From Fibrobacter succinogenes (lineage in GTDB: Bacteria; Fibrobacterota; Fibrobacteria; Fibrobacterales; Fibrobacteraceae): a stretch of 56,884 bases of DNA. A program made the translations under genes and the position numbers. Location of the stretch: positions 1 to 56,884 of the forward strand of contig CACWJY010000025.1 in NCBI GenBank assembly GCA_902761355.1, given 5' to 3'. Positions 42,896 through 51,452 of the stretch are shown here, piece after piece; position 1 is the stretch's first letter, and the number at the start of each line of letters is the position of its first letter. The notes under the pieces were generated by a model. The model was not told where the DNA came from, made no database searches, and saw only the letters and a list, made by a program, of their open reading frames with translations.

Positions 42896-44914
42896 ATGAA
42901 TGAAGAATTGAAAATAACGGCTTTGAATGTGAAGGACCTCTTGTCGCAAGACCGGTATCGAATTCCTATTTACCAAAGAAACTATGACTGGGGTGAAAAG
43001 GAGGCTGTGCAATTAATTGCCGATATTGCTGACTATGCCTCTAATTTAAACAAAAAATCCCTAAGTTATTATATAGGTTCATTGGTTGTTTTTGAAAGGC
43101 TTGATGAAAAAAAAGACAAGTATTACGAGACAATCGATGGCCAGCAACGTTTAACGACGTTGACAATTTTGGCTTGCGCTCTAAAAAATTGGGAAACTGA
43201 GCTTGATAAGGAACTCGTTTCTTGGCTTACGTCAATAAATTTGTCTTATGACCATCGGTCCGATGCAGATGAATCTTTGAGTGCAATTTTGAACGATAAG
43301 GTAGACGTAATTGATTGTTTGCCAAATATGAAAGAAGTGTATAGAGTATTAAAAAAGAATTTGCAATCAGTTATCTCGGAAAAGGGACTGCAAATTGATG
43401 ATTTTGTCAAGTATCTTTTTGAACATGTCATTATTCAACGTATTCCTGTACCAAGGGATACGCAATTGAATCATTATTTTGAGATTATGAATTCGCGTGG
43501 TGAACAACTTGAAAAACATGAGGTTCTTAAAGCGAGTTTGATGGACTGTTTAGATGTGCCGTGTCACCCACTTTTTAATGAGATATGGGAAGCGTGTTCT
43601 GATATGGAGTCCTATGTACAAATGGGTTTTGACGTAAAAACAAGAGATTTGATTTTTGGCGAAAAATGGGATGAAATTCCCTCGACAACATTTGACCGAT
43701 TGCTGAATAGATACGGATACTTAAAAAAAGAGAATGTAAAAAAAGAGGATGATAAAGAGGAAAATGTAATCAGACGCTCCATTGCAGAATTGATTGACGA
43801 TGCCCAGCGTAATATTCATTATAGGAACCCTTCTCAGTCTGATGTTAGTGATAGTGCAGATGATAGATTTAGTTCAATAGTAAATTTCCCTAATTTCTTG
43901 CTTCATGTTCTAAAGATCTTTGTTGTTAAAGAATTTGGCATCCATTCGTCAATTACAAAAGATGTTATGCTGGACGATAAACGACTTATTGAATTCTTTA
44001 CAGATACATTAAAAAAAGTATCCGACAAAGAAGGTTTCGTAAAGAAATTTATAATGGAACTATTACGCATCCGCGTGCTTTTTGATAAGTACGTAATAAA
44101 GCGACAAATTCACAATGGCAAAGAAAGATGGAGTTTGAAGAAACCAAAGCAGTATGGCCCTGTCAATAAACGAAAGTTTAACTATGTAGCTGCATTCAAT
44201 ACAGATAATAGTGATGAAGAAGATAACGGCTTGAATCGAGATATCCGAATGTTGGAAGCGATGTTCCATATTTCTGCTCCAACAATGATTTACAAATATT
44301 GGCTAAATGCAATATTGTATTATGTTTCAAAAGAAAAAATGGATGCTAATGAGTTTAGAAAATCCTTGTTCTCTTTAGCCCAAGCATATATGTTGGATAG
44401 GTATTTGACAAATGAACCTGTCGATTTCTTTAGAATTATATATGAAAATGATTTTAGAGCAATAAACGATGTGGAAAATGCCGAATGGTCGAATATAAAT
44501 CAGGGATGTCGTGTTGAAAACTTTGTGTTTAATTTTTACGATTACATTGTTTGGCATGAAGATTCGCAATTGCCGAGAGGGAAAAAATACGATTCTTTTG
44601 AATTTACATATAGAACCTCAGTTGAACATTTTTATCCACAAACTCCAATGGAAGGGTATCCTGCTTTGACGCAGGAAACGGGTCTAAACGACTTTGGTAA
44701 CCTCTGTTTGATTAGTCGTGGAATGAATTCTAAGTTTAGTAATAATATGCCTATGGCAAAAGTTGCAAATTTTGGAAAAGAGAAAGACCTTGACTTGAGC
44801 ATTAAACTACAGGAGATGATTGAATTTGCTCGAGAAAAAGATACCTGGAGCACTAATGAGATAGGTGAATTTAGCAAGTATTCAAGAAAAAGAATTGAAG
44901 ATGCGTTGAATTAA
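42896..44914 (+). CDS. DUF262-DUF1524 (GmrSD-type) protein
   Basis: 672 residues. Seen: the N-terminal DUF262 domain with IPIYQRNYDW (23-32), DGQQRLTTLT (81-90) and FEIMNSRGEQLEKHEVLKAS. Near the C-terminus is a DUF1524/HNH-like region SVEHFYPQTP (H578) ... LNDFGNLCLISRG (N602), the paired His/Asn pattern of GmrD. Known family: GmrSD-type enzymes use NTP hydrolysis in DUF262 and a DUF1524 nuclease to cut modified (for example glucosylated) phage DNA. So modified-DNA restriction is the most likely role, though not proved. It sits directly after a second, nuclease-less DUF262 gene. Confidence 0.88.
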   Translation: MNEELKITALNVKDLLSQDRYRIPIYQRNYDWGEKEAVQLIADIADYASNLNKKSLSYYIGSLVVFERLDEKKDKYYETIDGQQRLTTLTILACALKNWETELDKELVSWLTSINLSYDHRSDADESLSAILNDKVDVIDCLPNMKEVYRVLKKNLQSVISEKGLQIDDFVKYLFEHVIIQRIPVPRDTQLNHYFEIMNSRGEQLEKHEVLKASLMDCLDVPCHPLFNEIWEACSDMESYVQMGFDVKTRDLIFGEKWDEIPSTTFDRLLNRYGYLKKENVKKEDDKEENVIRRSIAELIDDAQRNIHYRNPSQSDVSDSADDRFSSIVNFPNFLLHVLKIFVVKEFGIHSSITKDVMLDDKRLIEFFTDTLKKVSDKEGFVKKFIMELLRIRVLFDKYVIKRQIHNGKERWSLKKPKQYGPVNKRKFNYVAAFNTDNSDEEDNGLNRDIRMLEAMFHISAPTMIYKYWLNAILYYVSKEKMDANEFRKSLFSLAQAYMLDRYLTNEPVDFFRIIYENDFRAINDVENAEWSNINQGCRVENFVFNFYDYIVWHEDSQLPRGKKYDSFEFTYRTSVEHFYPQTPMEGYPALTQETGLNDFGNLCLISRGMNSKFSNNMPMAKVANFGKEKDLDLSIKLQEMIEFAREKDTWSTNEIGEFSKYSRKRIEDALN

Positions 44915-44932
44915 CTTTGGGAGAGGTAAAGT

Positions 44933-46051
44933 ATGCCGGGAAGAGATTTGCACGCACAGCCGTTTACAGAAGAAACCCTTGCTAAATTAAGGATATTCGA
45001 GAATTACACCCAGGAATGGATTCCGACATTTGTAATGTCTGGATATGAAAGAATCTGTATTTTCGATTTCTTTGCTGGAACAGGTTATGACAAAGTTGGA
45101 GTTTCAGGATCCCCAATTCGTATCCTTGAACAAATTGAAAAGAACAGCAGTATTCTTTTCGAAAAAAACACGAAGGTTTCCGTCTATTTCAATGAATTTG
45201 CTATAGAGAAATATGAGAGTTTATTGCAAGCTTGTGAATCTTATATTGAAAAGTCGCTTGCTTTGACAACATTGAAAAGTGCGGGAAAACTGAATATATT
45301 GTATTATAATCGTGATTTTGCAGAGCTGTTTCAAGAACTGTTGCCAATTATAAAATCTGAAGCTTCGCTTGTTTTCTTAGATCAAAATGGTATCAAATTT
45401 ATTGGTGATGATTTCTTCATCCCTTTAACATATACGCAAAAAACAGATTTTCTTTACTTTATAGCGTCATCTTATGCGAATCGATTTAAAGAAACAGATG
45501 AGTTTAAGAAATATCTTGATTTTAAACCAACTCCTGATGAATATGGTTCGTGTAACAACATTCATAATGAGTTGGTTGAATATCTTAAACAACGAATACC
45601 GCCCTTGTCAGGGGTAAAACTTTATCCGTTCTCTATAAAGAAGGGACGTAATATTTACGGGATTGTTTTTGGAAGTTCTCATCCTAGAGGTGTTGAAAAA
45701 TTCTTAAGAACGGCGTGGAAAGAAAATCCTGAAAATGGAGAAGCGAATTTCGATATTCATAATGACGAACTGGGAACGATCGATTTGTTTGAAGGACGAA
45801 AGCTTTCGAAAATAGAGCTTTTTCAATCAAAATTTGAAAAGGAAGTTCTAAATGGTCGTATAAGGAATAATCAACAAGCTTTTGATTTTACATTGGATAA
45901 AGGACATATTCCTCAGCATGCGACTGATGTGATGAAACGTTTAAAAAAAGAAAATATGGTATCATATCCAGGTATTTCGCCAAAAATATCGTATGATTTT
46001 TGCCATAAGAAAAATTCCATTGAAATTGTTGAGTATCGGTTAATTAAATGA
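44933..46051 (+). CDS. tcmP: Three-Cys-motif partner protein TcmP
   Basis: 372 residues. Seen: PFTEETLAKLRIFENYTQEW, ICIFDFFAGTGYDKVG (D45) and the later VFLDQNGIKF. The order and the FAGTG motif match TcmP (TIGR04474), a Rossmann methyltransferase-like protein. Known only as the genetic partner of three-Cys-motif proteins; biochemical role is unclear. Its stop overlaps the start of the three-Cys gene by 4 nt (ATGA), which confirms the pairing here. A GGGAGAGG ribosome site precedes the ATG. Confidence 0.87.
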   Translation: MPGRDLHAQPFTEETLAKLRIFENYTQEWIPTFVMSGYERICIFDFFAGTGYDKVGVSGSPIRILEQIEKNSSILFEKNTKVSVYFNEFAIEKYESLLQACESYIEKSLALTTLKSAGKLNILYYNRDFAELFQELLPIIKSEASLVFLDQNGIKFIGDDFFIPLTYTQKTDFLYFIASSYANRFKETDEFKKYLDFKPTPDEYGSCNNIHNELVEYLKQRIPPLSGVKLYPFSIKKGRNIYGIVFGSSHPRGVEKFLRTAWKENPENGEANFDIHNDELGTIDLFEGRKLSKIELFQSKFEKEVLNGRIRNNQQAFDFTLDKGHIPQHATDVMKRLKKENMVSYPGISPKISYDFCHKKNSIEIVEYRLIK

Positions 46052-46776
46052 AAACTACGAAAATAGAATGGACTGATCAGACTTGGAATCCGGTTACTGG
46101 ATGTGACCGCTTATCAGAAGGCTGTGCAAATTGTTACGCGGCAACCATGTCTTTGCGTTTGCAGAATATGGGGCTGGTGAAATATAAAAACGGCTTTGAT
46201 GTTACGGTGCATGAAGAATCCTTAGATGAGCCTCTTCATTGGCATTCCCCAAGCAACATCTTTGTGTGTTCCATGAGCGACCTATTCAATGAGAAAGTAC
46301 CCTTTACTTTTATTGACAAGGTTTTCAAAACAATCAAAAAGGTCACGAATCATCGCTTCCAAATTCTCACGAAAAGAGCAGAACGAATGGAGGAATACTT
46401 CAGAACGCGAAGCGTACCGGATAATGCGTGGATAGGAGTGACCGTTGAGAGCTCTGCTCGTAAAAACCGTATAGCAGTATTGCGAAAAATAAAGGCTAAA
46501 GTTCGCTTTCTCTCATGTGAACCGCTGTTGAGTGATCTTGGCAAGATTAATCTTGATGGGATCCACTGGGTTATTGTCGGTGGCGAAAGCGGCCCTAAGG
46601 CAAGACCGATGCAAAAAGAATGGGTGGAAAAAATCCAAAAGCAAGCGTCTGAACAGAAAGTTGCGTTCTTCTTTAAACAATGGGGAACATGGGGCGTTGA
46701 CGGAGTCCGCCGTTCTAAGAAGGCGAATGGGAAATTGCTAAATGGAAGAATATGCCAGGCTATGCCGAAAATGTAA
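46048..46776 (+). CDS. Three-Cys-motif family protein (phage Gp37/Gp68-like, DUF5131)
   Basis: 242 residues. Seen: KIEWTDQTWNPVTGCDRLSE, then GCANCYAATM: C19, C26 and C29 form the CX6CX2C motif of Gp37/Gp68-type proteins, likely metal or Fe-S ligands. Also IFVCSMSDLF, FQILTKRAERM, WIGVTVESS and HWVIVGGESGPKARP, all conserved in DUF5131. Its role is unknown; its genes travel with tcmP. It is translationally coupled to tcmP and followed after 27 nt by the SIR2-like gene. Confidence 0.9.
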   Translation: MKTTKIEWTDQTWNPVTGCDRLSEGCANCYAATMSLRLQNMGLVKYKNGFDVTVHEESLDEPLHWHSPSNIFVCSMSDLFNEKVPFTFIDKVFKTIKKVTNHRFQILTKRAERMEEYFRTRSVPDNAWIGVTVESSARKNRIAVLRKIKAKVRFLSCEPLLSDLGKINLDGIHWVIVGGESGPKARPMQKEWVEKIQKQASEQKVAFFFKQWGTWGVDGVRRSKKANGKLLNGRICQAMPKM

Positions 46777-46803
46777 ACTTTGACGGAAATTGGGTGAGGA
46801 TTA

Positions 46804-48009
46804 ATGTCTGACGTCTTTATCATAGGTGCCGGTTGCAGTGTCCCGTACGGATTCCCTACGGGCGCAACACTGATGCAGAAGTTGAAGAATTTCAATTATG
46901 GAGATAGTAACGTAGACAGTCCATCGTTTCGCCCTCCTTCTTACTTATTTGATTTGTACTATGAACTTTTTGGAAAATATCAAGAATACGCCAACTTAAG
47001 AAAGGCGGGCGGGCAATACAGCTTTGAAGCTGATGGTATTGAAGTTAAGGTTTCTAACAAGATAAGTGAAACTATAGCTCCCTTTGCCAAAAGTATTCGC
47101 CATTCGATGATGGTTTCGACAGATGAGTTCTTAAAGAATCGTCTAGGCCAAGAAAAATCAGAAGAGGCTGACTTTGGTAAGCGATTGATCGCCCGTGAAA
47201 TTCTTATGGCGGAAAAAGAGTCGGAAAACTCTTATGTAAGAGGTGGTGAAGGTAAAAAGAAGGAACAATGGCTTGGCAACATCGATTGGATACAGCATTT
47301 ACTTTCTCGGATAGACCAGCAAGATAATTGGAAAGAAATCCTGAAACAAACGGTGTTCCTTACCTTTAATTATGACCGCGTCTTGGAATATTGCATCTTC
47401 TTGTATCTGACATCGGACAAGCAATATTCAGATGCTGATGCTCATGCTTTTATAAAAGATATGAAAATATTTCATGTCAATGGTTTTATCGGCCCTCTTG
47501 ACAAAATTCCCTTTGGCTGTGTTGAAAATGGCAAATATCAAGAAATTGCCAAGAGGATGGAAACGGTCTGGGAGAAGCGCCAGAATCGCGATGAATCAGA
47601 AAAAGAAAAGTATCAGGAATTCCTGAAAAAAGCGCAGAGAGTCTATTTCATGGGTTTCTCTTATATTCCGGATAATCTTGAGTCTATAGGGATAAATCGT
47701 GGTGCTGTAATCATTCGAAACGCAGAAGTCTATGCAACGGCCATGGGTTTGTCTTCTCAAAATCGTTTGAGGGTTTCTTCGTATTTGGATCTCAAGGACT
47801 TTGAAAAAAGAAATGAACCAGAGCCAATGCCCGAGATAGAAGTTCAACGCTCGCCTTTTATGACGGATGTTATGTATCGACAAAAATATGAAGAGAAAGA
47901 AAGGGTTGCGAAGGTACAAGCACAAATGAGCCGAAAACACTATGAAAACCGAATCCTCAAGGACGCAAGTGCGGTTGACCTGATTCTTGATTATTATACG
48001 CTTGCGTGA
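46804..48009 (+). CDS. SIR2-like domain protein (putative NADase effector)
   Basis: 401 residues. Seen: VFIIGAGCSVPYGFPTG (residues 4-20, NAD-binding GAGxS and GxPT), a helical insert, then VFLTFNYDRVLEYC (N189, D191), FHVNGFIG (H224, the usual HvHG-type position) and VYFMGFSYIPDN. This order matches SIR2-like proteins of defence systems, where NAD+ depletion kills or halts infected cells. Whether the catalytic Asn/His set is complete cannot be fixed by eye. No second effector domain is seen; the last ~90 residues are helical and charged. It is the last gene before the terminators and may be the toxic effector. Confidence 0.75.
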   Translation: MSDVFIIGAGCSVPYGFPTGATLMQKLKNFNYGDSNVDSPSFRPPSYLFDLYYELFGKYQEYANLRKAGGQYSFEADGIEVKVSNKISETIAPFAKSIRHSMMVSTDEFLKNRLGQEKSEEADFGKRLIAREILMAEKESENSYVRGGEGKKKEQWLGNIDWIQHLLSRIDQQDNWKEILKQTVFLTFNYDRVLEYCIFLYLTSDKQYSDADAHAFIKDMKIFHVNGFIGPLDKIPFGCVENGKYQEIAKRMETVWEKRQNRDESEKEKYQEFLKKAQRVYFMGFSYIPDNLESIGINRGAVIIRNAEVYATAMGLSSQNRLRVSSYLDLKDFEKRNEPEPMPEIEVQRSPFMTDVMYRQKYEEKERVAKVQAQMSRKHYENRILKDASAVDLILDYYTLA

Positions 48010-48026
48010 AGAGTTTATAAGATATA

Positions 48027-48073
48027 GGCAAGTTAAGGAATACCCTCTGTAAAATTTCCTTAAGCCCCTTGCC
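48027..48073 (+). terminator. Long hairpin after the defence-like operon
   Basis: GGCAAG-TTAAGGAA pairs with TTCCTTAA-(GCCC)-CTTGCC around a 15-nt loop, then AACTTTTG. Confidence 0.6.
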
Positions 48074-48105
48074 AACTTTTGCGATATTAGGTACATTACA
48101 CTCAT

Positions 48106-48142
48106 GCGCGTCATTCCGTAGAAAGGAATGATGCGCTTTTGC
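48106..48142 (+). terminator. Second terminator after the defence-like operon
   Basis: GCGC-G-TCATTCC pairs with GGAATGA-T-GCGC around a 7-nt loop, followed by TTTTGCTTTA. Confidence 0.75.
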
Positions 48143-48205
48143 TTTATTTGGCTTTGCCGTATTGCAAGGGCGTTCCTAGTAAAAACAATAAACGTAGGAG
48201 GCCCT

Positions 48206-49045
48206 ATGGATAAAAAAGAAATTGTCACTTATTCTCAGCAGACGTTTGAGAATATCAAGCACACCGACGAAAATGGAACTGAATTCTGGTATGCAAGGGA
48301 GCTGCAAACGGCTCTTGAATATGCCCAGTGGCGCCGTTTTCAAGAATCGATTGTCCGTGCAAAAACCGCCTGCGAGGCCAGCGGGTTGGATGTTGAGGAT
48401 CATTTTGCCGACGTCGGCAAAATGATAACCCTCGCTAAAGGTGCCCAGCGTGAAATCACCGATATCAAGCTTTCGCGTTACGCTTGTTACCTGATTGTGA
48501 TGAACGGAGACCCCCGCAAAGAAGTGATTGCCCTTGGTCAAACATATTTTGCCGTAAAAACCCGGCAGAAGGAAATTTCGGACTCTGCGGCACAGCTTTC
48601 GGAAGACGAAAAGCGCTTGGCGATTCGTGACGAAGTGACCATTCGCAACAAATTCCTTGCCAGTTCTGCAAAGGCGGCCGGTGTTGAAACTCCCGTAGAT
48701 TACGCCGTGTTCCAGAATCGCGGTTACCAGGGACTTTACAACGGGTTGGGAATGAAGGATATTCACAAGCGCAAGGGGCTCAAGAAAAACGAACAGATCC
48801 TGGACCACATGGGTGCTACCGAACTTGCAGCGAACTTGTTCCGCATCACCCAGACAGATGACAAACTCCGTCGTGAAAACATCAAGGGGAAGGAGCTGGC
48901 AAACGAAACCCATTATGCCGTAGGTAAAAAAGTCCGCCAGACGATTGCTGAACTTGGCGGAACAATGCCTGAAAACCTCCCCACACCCAAAATCAGTGCC
49001 AAAAAATTGAAGCAGGAACGCAAGAAAGCCTTTGCGAATAAATGA
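48206..49045 (+). CDS. dinD: DNA damage-inducible protein D-like (DinD)
   Basis: 279 residues. Seen: GTEFWYARELQTALEYAQWR, then FVDVGK-like [37 protein letters not shown] and NRGYQGLYNGLGMKDIHKRK. These are the BRO-N/DinD landmarks in order. E. coli DinD inhibits RecA-dependent strand exchange; that role here is by homology. ATG 48206 has AGGAGG upstream and is preferred over earlier starts. No clear LexA box was seen. A partial second copy lies ~0.6 kb downstream. Confidence 0.88.
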   Translation: MDKKEIVTYSQQTFENIKHTDENGTEFWYARELQTALEYAQWRRFQESIVRAKTACEASGLDVEDHFADVGKMITLAKGAQREITDIKLSRYACYLIVMNGDPRKEVIALGQTYFAVKTRQKEISDSAAQLSEDEKRLAIRDEVTIRNKFLASSAKAAGVETPVDYAVFQNRGYQGLYNGLGMKDIHKRKGLKKNEQILDHMGATELAANLFRITQTDDKLRRENIKGKELANETHYAVGKKVRQTIAELGGTMPENLPTPKISAKKLKQERKKAFANK

Positions 49046-49062
49046 AAAACGCAGGAGGCCCT

Positions 49063-49616
49063 ATGTCAAAATCAGAGAATCTTATAAAGAATTTGATTGT
49101 CCTTCCATACGAATATGAGTGTCTGTTTTTAGCGGTAAGAGCAAGGCCGATACGCTTTTCTCGGTCAAGGAATATGGAAATTCCTGCATTCTTTACGCGA
49201 TGGACAAAATTCTGGAATACGGCGATGCTATCAACATCATCCAGGTGGATGAACGGGGGCGCGGCGTGCCGAAGATTGTTGGGGCGTATGGACGTGAATC
49301 TATTCACATCGAGAAGAATTTCATCGTGGTGACGATTCCTTTCAATAGGATTAACGTGACCCCGTTTGAACTGAACGAGGGTGTTGGTTCTGATGTTCCC
49401 AATGGTTCGGTGAAAAGTTCGGTGAAAGGTTCGGTGAAAAGTTCGGTGAAAATTATTGAAATGATGAAAGAAAATCCAGAAATTACAATACCAATGATTG
49501 CAGAAATGTTGCACAAAACAACAAGAGCTATAGAAAAAAGTATCGCGAAATTGCAGTCTAATGGTTTTGTTAAGCGCGTGGGTCCTGATAAGGGAGGCCA
49601 TTGGGAGGTACTTTAG
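49063..49616 (+). pseudogene. Remnant of an AlbA_2/HATPase_c_4-type DNA-binding protein (internal deletion and frameshift)
   Basis: The ATG at 49063 has the same AGGAGGCCCT leader as dinD and opens SENLIKNLIVLPYEYE, resembling the N-terminus of AlbA_2 proteins. The frame is soon lost. A second frame (from about 49130) supplies the C-terminal part: ILEYGDAINIIQVDERGRGV, then PKIVGAYG, VTIPFNRI, a short repeat GSVKSSVKGSVKSSVK, and a winged helix ([20 protein letters not shown]). The core of the protein is missing. The gene is therefore non-functional, or the second frame survives as a small DNA-binding protein of ~165 residues (49119-49616). Confidence 0.6.
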
Positions 49617-49686
49617 AAAAAGCGATAAAGAAGCAGAAGTTTCCGCAGCTTGTGGAAGTTTTGCTTTATATGGTTTTGCCGAAACA

Positions 49687-50016
49687 GATCATTTTGCCAA
49701 CGTCGGCAAAATGATAACCCTCGCTAAAGGTGCCCGGCGTGAAATCGCCGATATCAAGCTTTCCCGTTACGCTTGTTACCTGATTGTGATGAACGGAGAC
49801 CCCCGCAAAGAAGTGATTGCCCTTGGTCAAACATATTTTGCTGTTAAAACCCGGCAGAAGGAAATTTAGGGGCTCAAGAAAAACGAACAGATCTTGGACC
49901 ACATGGGGGCCACCGAACTTGCGGCGAACTTGTTCCGCATCACCCAGACAGATGACAAACTCCGTCGTGAAAACATCAAGGGGAAGTATACGGCTGATTT
50001 TAAGGTGATCGAATAG
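49687..50016 (+). pseudogene. Partial duplicate of dinD with an internal deletion
   Basis: From [16 protein letters not shown] to [13 protein letters not shown], the DNA is nearly identical to dinD at 48399-48574. A TAG follows. Directly after it GLKKNEQILDHMGATELAAN and FRITQTDDKLRRENIKGK match the dinD stretch ending at 48893. The ~200-nt piece between them is gone, and N- and C-terminal parts are missing. The copy is a recent relic. Confidence 0.85.
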
Positions 50017-50069
50017 ATAATCGAATAGATAATCAAATAGGTGGTCAAATCGTTTTGGATGGTCGATAA
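50006..50069 (+). repeat. Short 12-nt tandem repeat at the end of the dinD relic
   Basis: ATCGAATAGATA twice, then a degenerate third unit. In one frame it reads RIDNRIDNQIGGQI..., like the charged tail of AlbA_2-type proteins, so it may be a scrap of that gene family. Confidence 0.4.
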
Positions 50070-50157
50070 AGTGAAAGCTTGATTTTCGCATGAGAGCTTT
50101 TTTCTCGCTCTTTGCATTTTTCTAAATTATCCTTCCGTAACAGTAAAGGACTCGCTT

Positions 50158-51441
50158 ATGAATATTCTCGTCGTTGGTAGCGGTGGTCGCGAACATGCCA
50201 TCGCTCTTGCAGTCAAGAAGTCGCCGATGTGCGACACTCTCGTGTGCGCTCCGGGCAACCCGGGCATGGCTAACCTCGGCAAGTGCGTGCCGGTGGATGT
50301 GGCTGACCCGAAGGCTATTGCCGATCTCGCCGTAGCCGAAAAGATTGACCTCGCGATTATCGGTCCCGAAATCCCGCTCGTCGCTGGCGTGGTGGATGAA
50401 TTCCGCCGTCGCGGGCTGCGCGCTTTCGGCCCGACTGCGGCTGCTGCCGCGCTCGAAGGCTCCAAGGCCTTCAGTAAGGATATCATGAAGAAGTACGGCG
50501 TGCCGACGGCAGCCTTCGAGACCTTCACCGATCTCGCCTCTGCTAAGAAGTTCCTCGCCGAACACCCGGCTCCGATCGTGGTGAAGGCGTCGGGCCTCGC
50601 TGCGGGCAAGGGCGCCATCGTCTGCATGACCGACAAGGAAGCGAACGACGCTGTCGAAGAAATGCTCGGCGATAAGGCCGTCTTTGGCGAATCCGGTAAG
50701 ACGGTCGTGATCGAAGAATTCATGGACGGCGAAGAAGCCTCCATCTTCGTGGTTTGCGACGGCAAGGACTACGTGATTCTCTCTTCTGCCCAGGACCACA
50801 AGCGCGTCTTTGACGATGACAAGGGCCCGAACACTGGTGGAATGGGTGCTTACAGCCCGGCTCCGGTTGTGACTGACGCTCTCCTCGATGAAGTCAAGGC
50901 AAAGATTATTGAACCGACCCTCAAGGGCATGGCCGCCGAAGGCAAGCCTTACACGGGCGTGCTCTACGTGGGCATCATGGTGACTGCGAAGGGCCCGAAG
51001 GTCGTGGAATACAACTGCCGCCTCGGCGACCCCGAATGCCAGATTGTGCTCCCGCTTTACGACGGTGATGTGCTCGCGTTGTTCGACGCTGCAGAAAAGG
51101 GCGAACTCGCGAAACTCGGTGCCCCGAAGGCTCCGAAGGGCAGCTCCGCAATTGTCGTGCTCGCAAGCGCCGGTTATCCGGGCTCCTACGAAAAGGGCAA
51201 GGTCGTGACGGGTATCGAAGAAGCCGAAAAGAACGGCGCCCAGGTGCTCCACGCCGGTACCAAGATGGTGGACGGCAAGCTGGTCACGAACGGTGGCCGC
51301 GTGTTCGGCGTGGTGGGCCATGGCGAAACACTCCAGGCCGCTCTCGACATCGCTTACGAAGCCGCCGAGAAGGTTCAGTTCGAAGGCAAGTTCTACCGCA
51401 AGGACATCGGCAAGAAGGGCCTTGCAAGACTCGCAAAATAA
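50158..51441 (+). CDS. purD: Phosphoribosylamine-glycine ligase
   Basis: PurD makes glycinamide ribonucleotide from phosphoribosylamine, glycine and ATP (purine step 2). Seen: NILVVGSGGREHAIA at the start, GPEIPLVAGVVDEF, ATP-grasp motifs such as PIVVKASGLAAGKGAIVC and DPECQIVLPL, and a C-terminal PurD_C region. 427 residues. AAAGGA is upstream. purE starts 11 nt after the stop, so they are one operon. The flanking region to the left is the dinD debris. Confidence 0.96.
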   Translation: MNILVVGSGGREHAIALAVKKSPMCDTLVCAPGNPGMANLGKCVPVDVADPKAIADLAVAEKIDLAIIGPEIPLVAGVVDEFRRRGLRAFGPTAAAAALEGSKAFSKDIMKKYGVPTAAFETFTDLASAKKFLAEHPAPIVVKASGLAAGKGAIVCMTDKEANDAVEEMLGDKAVFGESGKTVVIEEFMDGEEASIFVVCDGKDYVILSSAQDHKRVFDDDKGPNTGGMGAYSPAPVVTDALLDEVKAKIIEPTLKGMAAEGKPYTGVLYVGIMVTAKGPKVVEYNCRLGDPECQIVLPLYDGDVLALFDAAEKGELAKLGAPKAPKGSSAIVVLASAGYPGSYEKGKVVTGIEEAEKNGAQVLHAGTKMVDGKLVTNGGRVFGVVGHGETLQAALDIAYEAAEKVQFEGKFYRKDIGKKGLARLAK

Positions 51442-51452
51442 GGAAACTTAAA

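Noticed and set aside
48143..48205. LexA/SOS box before dinD
   Set aside because: GTTCCTAGTAAAAAC is not a match to the CTGT-N8-ACAG or GAAC-N4-GTTC consensus.
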